From Diphasiastrum complanatum (taxonomy: Eukaryota; Streptophyta; Lycopodiopsida; Lycopodiales; Lycopodiaceae): DNA of 64,000 bases. Shown here one piece after another: positions 34,619-46,542 of this stretch (positions are counted from its first letter, which is position 1; the number at the start of each line of letters is the position of its first letter). The DNA lies in assembly GCA_029204225.1 (NCBI GenBank), contig CM055100.1:54681597-54745596 (forward strand), in the 5' to 3' direction. The notes beneath the pieces were generated by a model. The model searched no databases. It saw nothing but the letters and a program-made list of their open reading frames with translations, and had not been told where the DNA came from. Made by a program: the position numbers and the translations under genes.

Positions 34619-34665
34619 AATCACAAATTTCGATGAATTTTTTTCACTTTCTTTTATGCTCCGCA

Positions 34666-34767
34666 TATCGCATTTGTGCATGCCCTTCACAATCAAAATT
34701 CCTCCTATTGCAATGCACACAGGCCGATACGTCTGCCTACGTGTCACCCCATATCGCACTTGTGCAT
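34666..34767 (+). repeat. TATCGCAYTTGTGCAT motif pair in the 5' leader
   Basis: TATCGCATTTGTGCAT at 34666-34681 and TATCGCACTTGTGCAT at 34752-34767 differ by one base. They lie between TATA box and start codon, as the related TATCG...AGCGC motif does in copy 1. Confidence 0.6.
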
Positions 34768-34927
34768 CTTTCCTCAAATCTAATCGTTCTCTCTGATATT
34801 GGGCTCGCACATGTCCGATATACCATACATTATGTCCGTACATAGCGGTCCTCTACGAGTTCTTAATCATCCATCCCTTCTCATCCTAACCTTCACGCAC
34901 AAGTTTGCTATCACATAGTTTACGCCC

Positions 34928-36378
34928 ATGGATAGGAGAAAGCAGACAAGGAGGGACTTCTTCTCTCCTGGCTCATCCTCATCTCTTGCGGTTGCCACCT
35001 GCTAGACCTAGAACGTGCAACCGCAGCAGGTGGCTCTCTGAGATACGCAAGTATCAAAGGTCAACAACTCTGTTGATCGCAAGAGATCCATTCTACCGTG
35101 CTGTCCATAACATAACAAGAAATGATCTCGGATAGCATGTTAGATTCACACTGAGTGCTCTTCAGTGCCTTCAGGAGGCTGTTGAAGATTATATTAGCCT
35201 TTTTTTTAAGGATTCTTTTTTGCTTGCCATCCATACCAAGAGGGTTACCATAATGCCCAAGGATTTTCAGCTTCTGATGAGAATGAGGGATAGGTACTGT
35301 AGGTTACATGTATCTCAGCCTACTGCTCCTAGACCAACTCCTGTAGATAGGACTAATCTTCCTATGAAGCGTCCTAGGAAGCAGACAGCCCCCAAGCATG
35401 CTCCTAAGAAAGTGAAGCCTAACCCTTCAGAATCGTGAAGCCTATTCCAAATTCCATTGTAGATAACGCTGTTGTTGATAATGTTGTAAATATAGCTACC
35501 TCTGTTTTGGATACTCTACACATCCACCTCCTCCCCCTCCTTCCAATTTTTATACATATATAGATTCGAATGATTATCTTAAATTTGAGAAAGACATATC
35601 GGATGTTATAGATACAATTGGTACTCCTTTTTGTTTTAGACTAGATGAACTTGATTTTGGTATTGATTTTAGAGTTCTAGATTGTCTGGATCTCAAAGAC
35701 AGACGAGCTTCTATAAGTGATCCTATGATAGAGTCCGGGCTTACACTCTTGCAATATGACATTGCAAGAGATTCATCAAATGAGTTGTTGGTGCAGAGTG
35801 ACTTCCTGCTTCAGGCCTTCAAGGAGAACAACGACACATTGTCACAGTGTCTGACAAGTGGATTCACAAATATATTCTTACAGATGTTCCCCATTCCGTG
35901 GACTGGCAGATCGTCAGCTTGGAGGTAAACTCTGTCTTTCTTAATAGCATTTTGAAATCAGTATTCTAATGAGATATTTTCAATCTGATTCATTCTGTTT
36001 CATAATTGATTTCTTGTGTGCTAAATTATTTTTCAGTCACCCCAGAAAAATGATTCATTCAGTTGTGGGTGGTACACATCGTACAATGCCAAGTTGTTTT
36101 TTGAGTGGTTCAACCTTCAACAAGATGTTGATATTTCTAAGGTAATAAATTATGTTTATTCTTATTTTAATATCATGATTAGTTTTCTATTCTGGTGATG
36201 TTATTGGCCATTACTAATACATAAATGTTCTATTTTGCAGTTTACACTTCCTAAGTACACATCAAGTCAGGTGTACAGATTTAGACAAGAAATTATCCTG
36301 AGTATACTGGCTAGGGCAAGGCTTCAGCCTCCCGTTATTGATGATGGTGCAAAGGATGATGTAGTTGTACTAAAGTAA
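34928..36378 (+). pseudogene. histone H3-Ulp1 (C48 peptidase) fusion gene, H3U copy 2
   Basis: The ATG at 34928 gives MDRRKQTRRD, comparable to the H3 start. After a frameshift near 35040 come 'SEIRKYQRSTTLLIARDPFY', one in-frame stop near 35136, 'HVRFTLSALQCLQEAVEDYI' and 'LAIHTKRVTIMPKDFQLL', the full H3 fold. A basic tail ('KRPRKQTAPKHAPKKVK') shares P-x-DRT-x-LP with copy 1. The Ulp1 part follows: 'DLKDRRASISDPMIESGLTL', a deletion that removes the region before the catalytic His, then RHIVTVSD (His kept, Trp lost) and YILTDVP. A GT donor lies at 35925. Exon B (36037-36141) has SPQKNDSFSCGWY (Gln and Cys) and exon C (36241-36378) 'YTSSQVYRFRQEIILSIL'. Exon B is 105 bp, as in copy 1. Decayed. 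Confidence 0.8.
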
Positions 36379-36559
36379 GATCAGAAAATATATAGATAAC
36401 ATAGAACAAAAATACATGTATAGACTTCATAGAAAAATATACATTGATATATCAAATGCTGCTCCAGTTTATGAATTTGGGAGCACAAAATACATGTACA
36501 GATGCCCAACTTGGGCTTTCATTTAATGAATGAAAGAGTGTATACACAGATTTTTACTA

Positions 36560-37445
36560 AAGTTTATTTGAAACTATTGTTCTCCCACAATGGTGACTGT
36601 TGTAGGTAGATCTTTGCAGCACGTTATCAGCTCTTGTCTTTTTCACATCTGTGACATGGCAAATATTAGTGAATGTGCAATTGTAAATGATGGCATTTTC
36701 TATTATTTTGTTCTATTTTGAGATGGCAATAAACATAAAGTACTTACGAGTCTTCCGTTGATGATAAATCTGAAATATGTTGGTAGATTGGTTTGTAATA
36801 GCATGAGCTCTGTTCTGATAAAGTCAAGCTTCCAGTGCCCTTCCACCTCAACCATAGTCAAATATTTCTCATTGTAGATAATGCTTATCTCCATTCGGTT
36901 TGTGTGACCATTTAGTTCAAATTCTTGATCCAGTGGTGGCCATGTACCTTCAATTTTCTTGTATCTCTGGTAGCTAAATGTGAGACTAAGCATTTTCTTT
37001 TCGATATGATAACGAAAGATCATTGAGGACTTTTTAATCCTGCATTCTATGTCATTATTTGTTTTACTATCCCAGCCTTGATCCATGAGATCTGACAAAG
37101 TCTCATCTGATAAATCCTTGCAAACAAATATAGTTGGGCATTTTTAATATCAATGAGTAGCTTGCATCTCAAGGATTCAGAAACGATGTTGTCAAGAGTA
37201 GGCCACTCATCACTTTGAAAACTAGGCAATGGCATTGCTTCGAGCTTGCTAAAACCTCCATCTGTTTGTGGCGTATATAAAGATTCATAAAAATCTGCAA
37301 GTTCCTTTGGACTTCTTCCTCTGTATTGTAGTTTTTCAACATCAGAGTGAATCACGTCTAATATTCCTGCAAGTGATTGTGTGGGCTCCCATTCAATTAT
37401 GCATGATGGATATAAATCTGAAAGAAAAAACCAATGTTGAGGCAT
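36560..37445 (-). pseudogene. convergent unknown gene of H3U, copy 2
   Basis: Read on the minus strand: 'SDLYPSCIIEWEPTQSLAGI' and 'YRGRSPKELADFYESLYTPQ' (37445 to about 37150), then after a probable intron or frameshift 'LSDLMDQGWDSKTNNDIECR', 'FSYQRYKKIEGTWPPLDQEF' and the block shared with copy 1, 'ISIIYNEKYLTMVEVEGHWK' to INGRLV (about 36745), and a last short exon near 36650-36560. The shared block again suggests a β-grasp-like domain. I do not recognise the family. The gene continues or is cut at 37548, where CACTA 2 starts. Confidence 0.55.
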
Positions 37446-37609
37446 TTAAATCATAATCTGAAGAGCATCAATAAAGGAAATCACCTATGATTGTTGTAGA
37501 GTGCATATGTTTTGATATACTTACAATTACATATTTGCAATATTGAAACACAATACTTAGAAAAATTTTGTTTTGGAAATTTGCCACACGTGGCAGTGCC
37601 ATGCATGGC

Positions 37610-38340
37610 AAAATTAGTTTGTTGTAATTTTTTTTATATATATCTATTATGAATAATAAGTTAATAAACAACAACTTTATGATTAATTTAAAAGCAAATA
37701 AGATTTTTTTTATATTTTGAATAAGTGTATACTTATAATAAAATTGGACTAAATATTAAATGATCATTATCTCAAATTATTATGATCTAACAAATTAAAG
37801 TTAGTATCAGTTGAATATTACATGCTATCTTTTGTATTTATAGACATTATGATGTGTTTCTATATTGAGACAAAATTTTAATCAAAATTTGACAATTTTT
37901 TCAATATGGTATTGATGGGTAAAAATATAAACGTGAGTTTAATATGCATGTGAAAGAATGCTAAGTACCTTACATTTGAGAGCCGTGTGGTAGCTTGTTA
38001 AGCTAATTTGTTGATAAAAAAAATTGCAATGCTATACACCTTTGTGTGTTTGCAAAGATCAATGAATAGTCAAACAATATTGTGGCAAAGTGTATGATTA
38101 TCTCAAAGAAGATGTTTTTTAATTATAATATATAAATAATCAACACATATATCTTTTAATTAGTTCACACATCTATTAATATTGATAAATTTTTCTAATT
38201 CTAAGTGATTGCAAGATGCGTTTGAAATGAAACTTTAGAAATGCAACATCGTAGAAAAATATAATAATTTTAATTCTAAAACAATATATATTGACCACAA
38301 TGGATCATTTTATGACAAAATTATTTGTGACATGTACAAA
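37610..38340. other. AT-rich subterminal region of CACTA 2
   Basis: No coding content is seen. The only structured element is the GTGGCAGTGCCA palindrome at its left edge. Confidence 0.4.
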
Positions 38341-38342
38341 CT

Positions 38343-41300
38343 TTATTCATCATCGCAAGATTCAAATTCATCAGCCAACACATCTTGCAACTCATCTCCG
38401 CTAAGATGATTTTCATCATCACTATCGAAATCAAAACCTCTCTCAACATTGTCCTCATGCAAAGAATCATTGTTGTCCTCTTCATCATTTGAGTTGTCAG
38501 AATCATTTTCTCGGTTTTCAATATTTATAAAACTTGAAGGTATATGTACATCTTCATCAGATATACTTGTGTTGTCCAAATTTAGATCTTCCATTTCATT
38601 CTCAACATATGCATTTTCGAAAACATGTCTTGAGCGTGGCTTAATTTGAACAACATACCACCAATCTTTGTTTAGTCGATCTGATTGAGAAACTACCTAC
38701 ACATTTAGCAATGTTAGGATTAGATATTTGTTATGCTCACATTTTAATTCACAATAAATAGATGTAATAAAAAAGTAGTGTAGATGATTAATATAGCATT
38801 GATCACAATTGACAAAAAGAAAAAAAATGTGAAATTCATGCACACCTGTTCACAATGACGAGGCAACACCAATGTGTCTGAAAAGTCCATGCTTAATGTC
38901 TTGGTTGAATTGATAGCAAAAAATTCACTACGACCTTTTTTTATAGTTGCATTTGATCCTCTATAGTTGATTTTGAACCATTTCACGTCAAACAACAAAT
39001 ATTTATCCATTTCACCAAAACACACCTCATATACGGCTTGTATGGTTCCTACATACTCAAGCTCTCCATAAATTGAACTTTGATCTCGAGCACTACTCCG
39101 ACTTTCTTGATGGAAGGATGCCATCACACCACAATCATAAGTTCGTCGTTTCATATCAATTGATTCAATGCGATGATGACGACCATATGCCCACATTGCA
39201 CTATACTTTCGATACTGTCACATGTTGATTATAATTAAAACAATAATCAATTATCGCACAAATTAAAATTGTTCACTTTAAAAAAATAGAATTATAGACA
39301 AACCTTCCAATCACATCCTCTTGCAAATTCTCATTCTGTGTCAGATATGAATTGTCCCCTTGACCTTGCTTGTTGGAGTGTATCAACCATCCAGTCTATA
39401 GTGCATTGGTTGGGCAATGGCTCAAGATCATGTGAAGGTGTAGCTTGACCTCTACGCCTATTGCGTCGGTGTCTATTTCTAGTCAATACCCTTCTTCTTT
39501 TTTCTTCTTCATATAATTTCAACCATTTATTCATTACTCCTGAATTATATAGCATGAAGGTTGAAATTTTTTCTCTCAAACTAGGTGTCATTTTTTTAAG
39601 ACTACCCATACCTTGAGGTTTTTCACCTTTCACCTCATTGCTTTCCTCATCATGCCATAGTCGTGGAGCAGATGGATCTATTTGAAACAAAACTTCGGTA
39701 ACATAAAATAGAGATTCTTGCACTAAACATCCCTCTGACATGCTTCCCTCTGGCCTTGCCTTCTGACGCACAAAATCTTTCAACACTTTCATAAATCTCT
39801 CCAAGAAAAACATCCACTTACAAATAATTTTAACACATCAATGAGAACATTCTGTTATTTATAATTTGAAAGAATCACACTACATTTATTGAAACTACTA
39901 AAATCAAATTCAAGTGCATTATACCTTGTGCACAGGACCAACAATACCAACTTCTTGGACCAAGTGCACAACCAGATGCACCTATATGTCTAGGATAGAA
40001 GTTGGAAAATCCCTCTCAAGCATACATACAGCCTCCACCATATCTTCTTCCTTTGTTTGCACGTCTATCTCACGAATCTCCTTACCACACATCCATCTAC
40101 ATCATGTTTGTAGTATAACTAGATTTTAGTACGTTCATATTATTTCATCAAACTTGTATTAGGAAAAAAACACGAAATTTCATAAGATATCGATGTAAAC
40201 AAAAAAAATTAAGTACCTGACAACGGATGCTAATTTGTAAATGGCATCACGAAGTTGATTAGTTAGACAGCCACGAATGCACATTGGAAATATGTACTCG
40301 ACCATCTTCAACCAATCGTGAGATTTTAGACCATGGAGTTCTCCTTCAACTGTGAATGATGTTCGTAGTGAATGAAAAAAACCTGTTGGTATTCTCATCT
40401 TGCAAATGACTGATCGTACGTACTTATACTCTTCTTTCGTAAGAATCCAAGGGGCTCTTGGAATACTATAGGTATTTCCATCAGTACATAATTTTGGCCA
40501 ATACTCTTTTTTTGTTTTTGATTCTTGTAGATCATGCCTGGCAGAAATATTGTCTTTGTCGCCCACCAAGTGTTTCCATATTGATTCACCCACATTTTTT
40601 AATATGTGCATAGGATCAAGCAAGTGATTGATCAAAAGGTTATTCCAATATGGTAAACAATGAAAGATGGATAGTCTTTTCATACCATTGATTGGCTTAG
40701 TCTCGGATTCAATCCAAAGTTTGTGCCAATCTGCCACGGACATTCTCTATGGAGGCATTCTTGTTTCTGATCTTCCTCCAAAGCCTCTTCTATGAGCATT
40801 TCTAAATGGATGATTTTCATACACAACTTTGTTTACATAACGTGAGTGGCAAGCATCAATACTTGGTCCACAAATGAGACACGCGTGATATCCAGAAGTT
40901 GTAAAATCTAAAAGAATCAAATCCAATTTGTGTTATAAATAGAATTCTTTTAAAGCATAAATATTGCATGCATAAAAAATAAATATACAAACATTACAAA
41001 TGATTTCATTGTATAGTCACCTGAACAATCGCCCAATCCTAGATAGTCATGCATAGTCCACATTAACATCGCACGCAACAAAAATGTTTTGTCTTGAAGT
41101 GGACGTGAGATGTCATATGCTTGGACTCCCTTCCATAGTAGTTCTAGTTCCTCAATCAATGGTGCAAAGTAGAGATCCATATTTTTTACTTTATGTTTTC
41201 CAGGAATTAGAAGTGCTAGCATGAGATGTCCTTTTTTTATGCTTAGCCAAGGTGGAATGTTATAGTTGACCAACACCACTGGCCAAGTAGACCACGTGCT

Positions 41301-42022
41301 TGACATTTTTCCAAAGGGGTTAACCTCGTCTGTTGCAAGTCCAAATCTTATATTTCTTGTTTCACTTGCGAAACATGGAAATTCTTTGTCAATGTGTTTC
41401 CATGCAGGAGAGTCTGAGGGTACTCTCATGATCTCATCCGAAGAACGATGACTAGCATGCCAATCACAAGTTCTGCAAGAGACTTGCAACGAAACAATCG
41501 TTGCAATCATGGCATTATTGGGAAGTGTCGTAACACCTTGCATGGGATAGTGGTCCCTTGTAAGTCATCTCGATATCGAGGAGTATCGCATATAGGACAA
41601 GTTTTTAACCCTTGATACTCACCACGATATAAGATGCAATCTTTTGGACAAGCATGATGCAATGTACAGTCCATTACCATTGCACTCAACATTTTTCGTG
41701 CCTCACCTTTTGTCTCTAACATAGTGTTTCCTTCTGAAAGTAGTTTGCGCAATAACCTGTACATAATGAAATGAATTTTCATAATATAAAATAAAAGATC
41801 ATTTAGCCAACTAAAACATTTGACTTGAACAACACATCTATTAAATTCTTAAAAAAAAATCTCAATCTTATTTACCCAAATAAGGATGTAACACTTGTAT
41901 CACTCCATTTATATTTTGCTTGGAGGTTCAATATAAGCAACTAAGCGGACAAACGAGATGTCTTTGCTCTAGGATATAATGGTGTGTTTGATTCTTCTCT
42001 CAATTTTTTTTTTCCTCGGCAC
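38343..42022 (-). pseudogene. TNP2-like CACTA transposase, element 2 (N-terminally truncated)
   Basis: Exons in minus-strand order: 'KLREESNTPLYPRAKTSRL' (about 42022-41880); 'KDCILYRGEYQGLKTCPICD' (41782-41540); the Transposase_21 core 'IRFGLATDEVNPFGKMSST', 'VVLVNYNIPPWLSIKKGHL', 'LMWTMHDYLGLGDCSG' (41543-41010); 'VVYENHPFRNAHRRGFGG' (about 40830-40750); 'LLDPMHILKNVGESIWKHLV' (40743-40210); DUF4218 'MFFLERFMKVLKDFVRQKAR' (39813-39331); DUF4216 'YDCGVMASFHQESRSSARDQ' (39196-38800); acidic C-terminus 'DDENHLSGDELQDVLADEFE' (38594-38343). Few lesions are visible, so it is younger than the copy at 8916. The N-terminal zinc region is missing. Confidence 0.85.
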
Positions 42023-42238
42023 TAATAAATGATTCTTTAGAGTGCTAGAAAGGTACCTAAGCACACTCTTGGCTAACTTTCAATGATGGATCAAAGGAGA
42101 TTTCATATATTGACTCAATCTATTGACACATAAGCTAAGATTATGTCTAGTAATAGTGATCCAAATCATGAAATCTATGAGACACCCCTATAGAGAGTGT
42201 TGTCCATGAAGGATCTTTCATCACCATCTATTGGATCT
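42023..42238. other. short unclassified flank
   Basis: No similarity recognised. It lies between the truncated CACTA 2 and the terminus of CACTA 3 and ends in TCT, the candidate 3-bp target duplication of CACTA 3. Confidence 0.35.
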
Positions 42239-42256
42239 CACTACAACACCTGTCGT

Positions 42257-42605
42257 TATTTGCGACGTGTTTTGTGACATGAATTGCGAGTTTTATTTTT
42301 TTTCAAATTTTTCGTAGACGTCGGAAAAACATGTCGCTATAAGGTCGTCGGAATCCGACGTCCTTAAAACGCATCACAATCCAACACACATAAGTTGTCG
42401 GAATCTAAACACACAAATCACGGTCGATGAGGATCAATCTGACGTGGACGTCAGATTGCGACGGCCGATGCAGATGTTGGATTGTGACGTCCGACGTGGA
42501 CGTCACAATCCGACGTCCAAAGACGTGGACGTTGGATGTCGGATGTCGATGAGGATCAATCCGACGTGGACGTCAGATTGTGACATCCGACGTGGACGTC
42601 GCAAT
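42257..42605. repeat. subterminal repeats of CACTA 3, left part
   Basis: Dense direct and inverted copies of GACGTCGGAATC, GACGTGGACGTCAGATTG and ATCCGACGTGGACGTC, rich in the palindrome GACGTC. They differ from the GCGTGG palindromes of CACTA 1, so the two elements probably use different binding specificities. Confidence 0.8.
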
Positions 42606-42610
42606 CCAAC

Positions 42611-43436
42611 TGTTGGGGGTATTCCCAACAAAGTGTAAATAAATAAAATCTTCCAATAAAATGTGTTGCGAGGGCATGGCATCCTACGTGTATAAACCCA
42701 TGGCCCAATGAGCACGCAAATAAAGCTGTGCATAAAATAAACATGACTTGGGCCTTGGAATCAAAATAAAACTAGAGGCCCAATGTCATTTTTAAACTTA
42801 GAGATCACTTTTTAGAGTTGGGTCCAAATTGGGACTCACATGAATCTTGTGATTTCTAATGTACTTTTTGTGGACCCTTGGATCAATTTGGGTCCAAGAT
42901 AAATGGATAGGATCATTGTGAATATTAGCCATTAGGATTGAGGGGCAAGGGCCTTCCCCATTTTATAAAAAGACACCATTTGTACACTATTTTCATGCTT
43001 AATGAGAAGGAGGAAACTCTACCATTTTTTGGAAGAGAAGCATCCTCATTTGCTATTCACTACTTGCTAATGCTCTTGATTGTGTTTTCCATTGCTTTCT
43101 ATTTTCATGTTTATTGTTTGCCATAGTGAATGCTTTTCCATTAGCAAGCATAGGGAGCATTTGAGCTAACCTCCACCCTCACTCTCTATCTCTCTCTCTT
43201 TCTCTCTTCTCTTCTCAACCTCTTCTTTTCTATCCCTTCCCTTCACCCAAATCATGATGAATGTTAGTGTAGAGGAGTAGAGTTAAAGGAGAGTAGTGTT
43301 AGTGGTGAGTAGAGTTAAGGAAGAAAGTAGGAAACTAACTAATAATAGCATCTATGCATAGTTAGGCACCTATCTAGTGATCTAACCCTTGTTGATAGGC
43401 GAGAGGGCTATACTACGCGAGATCTTCGACCCTACA
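42611..43436 (+). repeat. 5' LTR of the gypsy element
   Basis: Starts TGTTGGGGG and ends CCCTACA, with a TATAAAAAG box at about 42962-42970 and a CT-rich tract near 43185-43240. It is matched by the 3' LTR at 54755-55578. Confidence 0.95.
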
Positions 43437-43437
43437 G

Positions 43438-43455
43438 TGGCGCCGTTGCTGGGGA
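43438..43455 (+). other. primer-binding site, tRNA-Asp type
   Basis: TGGCGCCGTTGCTGGGGA begins 2 bp after the LTR and matches the complement of the plant tRNA-Asp(GTC) 3' end (TGGCGCCGTTGCCGGGGA) with one mismatch. Confidence 0.85.
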
Positions 43456-43904
43456 TAGGTTTCCACTAACTAGTTTAGCTGCATTTTACCTATTTTCTTG
43501 TTTTTTAGAGTAGTTTAGGTAGATTTTTGGGAGTTTAGAATTAGTTTTCGATATTTTTTTGTGTTTGGACTCTTCACAGCTAACGGAGAAGGTGTGAGAG
43601 GGTAGAGGAGGCCTTGAACAGTCTCTAAGGGCTTGAAACCCAAACTTACCAGCCAAAAACTCCAAAAAACACACCAATCTGTATTTTGGAGGGAAAAAGA
43701 GCTTAAAATCTCATCAGATTTTTATATCTCCAGAATCAGTGAGAATTAACCCTTGCATGACTAGTAGCAGCTCCAGGGTACAGTCCTAGACCTGCATAGA
43801 AGCCTGCGAAAGTTAGTTCCAAGCAGATTGTAAAAATCAGAGAAAAATCATAAAAAATTCAAATAACTCTTGAAAAAATCCAAAAAAATTTAAATCTTCA
43901 TAAG

Positions 43905-44441
43905 AACTCTCGCAGAGCTCTTTGAAGTTCCATCTCAGTGAGACCAGGACACAGAGAAGCTTGCGAGAGTTAGTTTGATATCTAAGTGCCTGTGCGAGAG
44001 TTCCTAGTGAAAAAAAGATGGGAAAGTACCAGTGAACTCTCGCAGACAGAAAATTTTCAGTTCCAATGGTCAAGAATTCTCGCAGAGGATCTTGAAGTTC
44101 CATCTCAGTGAGACGGGGACACAGAAGAGCTTGCGAGAGTTAGTCTGCATCCAGTGAGCAGGAAATTGGATTTAAGTGCTAAAAACTCACTAAAAAGTGA
44201 AGATCCAGCAAATCCTTCCAGTAAGAACTCTCGCAGACCCTCTCAATTGATTCAGAATGGCAATTTACATCAGTGATGAAGCTTGTGAGAGTTAGTGTGA
44301 AGATCTGGTGAAGATCAAGTCAAAAAAGTGGTTTTGAACCCTTGCAGACAATGAAATTTTCAATTCTTGCAAGAGTTAACTCTCGCAGATTCTATAGTGA
44401 GATCTGACCCATATCTAGCTACTGTGAACCTTGCGAGAGTT
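43905..44441 (+). repeat. four inverted-repeat (stem-loop) units in the gypsy leader
   Basis: AACTCTCGCA recurs and is each time followed by its exact or near-exact complement TGCGAGAGTT: 43905-43914 with 43962-43971, 44035-44044 (or the variant near 44074) with 44132-44141, 44225-44234 with 44284-44293 (one mismatch) and 44378-44387 with 44432-44441. The first two units also share AGTTCCATCTCAGTGAGAC in the loop. Confidence 0.8.
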
Positions 44442-44740
44442 ACTTCCTAGAGATCTAAAAGATATCAAGTTTTTTACCTGCAAAAACAGCTAAATAACCC
44501 TCGCACAGCCAACCCTCGCTCAAGATAACCCTCGCAGACAAAATCAGTGAAAAGATCTGCATTAGATCCAGCTACTATCAAAATCTCAGGTCAATCAGTG
44601 CAAGGAGTAAAAAGTTATCAAGGAAAAACCACCGTAAAAGGCCTAAAATTCACTTCTGGCCGATCAGATCGATCAGATCCTTGAAGATCCAGACTGCATC
44701 CTACTGTATAAGCAAGATCCAATTACTTTGAAACCCACCA

Positions 44741-46300
44741 TTGGATGAATTTGAGATCGGGATGATCAATAGCATGAAGAATAGCAAATCAGGCACCACA
44801 CCTTCCCAGATTGGCAGTTGTGCAACAAGAGGCAAAATCGGAACCAGCACCAATGGATCCAATGGGCCAACCCGTACCTGTCGCTCCCTTGCAAGCAGTA
44901 CGGAGAGCACCACGGATGGAAATACCAAAATACGACGGATCATCAGATCTCATTTGATTCCTCCATATCTATGAGCAAGCTTGTGAAATCTACGACGAAA
45001 GGACACTTGCGGAGAAGTTGATGCTATTCTCTATGTCCTTACTAGCAGTGGCTCAGGATTGGTTTTTCAACTTGTCAGAGGAAGAGAAATCCACCTGGGA
45101 AGCAGTTAAAGCGGCACTCATTACGCACTTTAAACCAAGAAAGTTCCTAGAAGACCCGTTTCTCCTGCTGAGCAAAGTCAAGATGGGAAAACGAGAAAGG
45201 GTCCGGGACTATATTGAACGGGTCAAACATCTACGATCCGAGTGCAGTGCAACCTTGACTCTCGATCATGCAGTGATCATGTGGTTCCTAGCTGGATTAC
45301 CATGAAGCATCAGAAGAGAATTGAAATGACGGGAGAAGTATGCTACTCTACAAGAAGCTATGGAAGATGCCATCAGGGAAGAGGATGAGAGATCTGACGA
45401 CGAATATCCTTCCACCCACACTCCTACTCTCTCGATCGTATCATCATCATCAAACGCATCCGCTCTATCCTCAGAACTGCTACTGGAGCAAATGACAAAA
45501 TTACACAAACAGCAGATGGAGCAACTTATGGCACAGTTTGACCAAAAATTGAAAGCCTTACAAGGAACTGTAGCAGTAACTCCACATCAACCGGAACGAA
45601 ACCAGCTGCAGTATCCTCGATGAGAGAATGTATGGTATTCAGTATCCACACAAAACCATACAATGAACGAGTGTCTAGTCCTAAAGCAAGATCTGAGACT
45701 GACACATAGATTCTGCCATCTGTGCAATGCAACATCGCACGATACGACATTTTGCCCATTTAACCCCCTGATTGTTCAGTAGAAGAGAAGTCCTTATCAG
45801 TTTCATATCCTTATCATCAAGGGGCACCCAACGCGGCACCAAGGTACGGTGCACCAAATCAACCGCAACATATGGCCATACCTGCAAAGCCAGCCAATCA
45901 ACAAGTGGCCCATGTAAACCTGACAACAGCAAAACAGAGATGCAAATGCCACTTCAACCTGAGCATCAACAATGGTACGGACCAAATGAACCATTTATGG
46001 ATCCTGCCATAAATGAATATGTTTTGGCCTATGCAGCTCAAACTCAGTGCCAAGGCGAAAGAGATTACAGCTACTACGCATGCGGCGAAGGACACAGAAT
46101 AGCAGAATGTCCCTACAAGGGACAATATACAACCTCCTGCTGAGAATGCAGTTATGGACATTGTTACAAGAATTGTCCATTTAAACCTAGAACTAGTGCA
46201 CCTCTTAACCTCATTATCATACAACAACCAGCAGTTCCAGCAGGGATGCCATCGGAAGGTCGACAATTCCATGCTCATGTGTTAGTTGTTACGCGAGCAT
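44741..46300 (+). pseudogene. gypsy gag
   Basis: The retrotransposon Gag domain is visible at 45018-45303: 'LAVAQDWFFNLSEEEKSTWE', 'ALITHFKPRKFLEDPF', 'KVKMGKRERVRDYIERVKHL'. An acidic/Ser linker and a Gln-rich helix ('LHKQQMEQLMAQFDQKLKAL') follow. Two zinc-knuckle-like motifs lie near 46075-46185: YYACGEGHRIAEC, where the first Cys is replaced by Tyr, and C-x-x-CSYGHCYKNC with a stop inside. Several frameshifts occur. Confidence 0.75.
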
Positions 46301-46542
46301 AGAAGAGGAAGGAAGTGGCTCCCTCACCACCACCATCGGTCACTGACGACCAACCCTCAACTTCAGTGCCATATGCAAATGTGAGGGAAGAGAGAAGACA
46401 GTACCAAAAAATAAGACACTAGGTATAGAAAGCACAAGCGGAGGAAAAAGAGCAAGAAAGAGACAATCCCACAGAACCTTCAGTCGGCATCGAACGGGAA
46501 CCGCAAACGGGCTCACCACTATGCACTGATCAGAATGATCGG

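Larger units (their letters stand above)
37549..42022. mobile_element. CACTA element 2 (right end lost)
   Basis: The left end CACAATACTTAGAAAAATTT at 37549 resembles the end of CACTA 1 (CACAACTAGAAAAC), and a CACGTGGCAGTGCCATG palindrome lies inside it. A leftward TNP2 gene fills 38343-42022. Coding homology stops near 42022; no TNPA-like gene and no right terminus remain. The insertion point lies in the convergent gene or its flank in H3U copy 2. Confidence 0.55.

Noticed and set aside
37549-42022. Pairing the TNP2 gene at 38343-42022 with the TNPA-like gene at 29127-30278 as one element
   Set aside because: Both point left. In the complete arrangements here the two genes point outwards in opposite directions, and H3U copy 2 lies between them.
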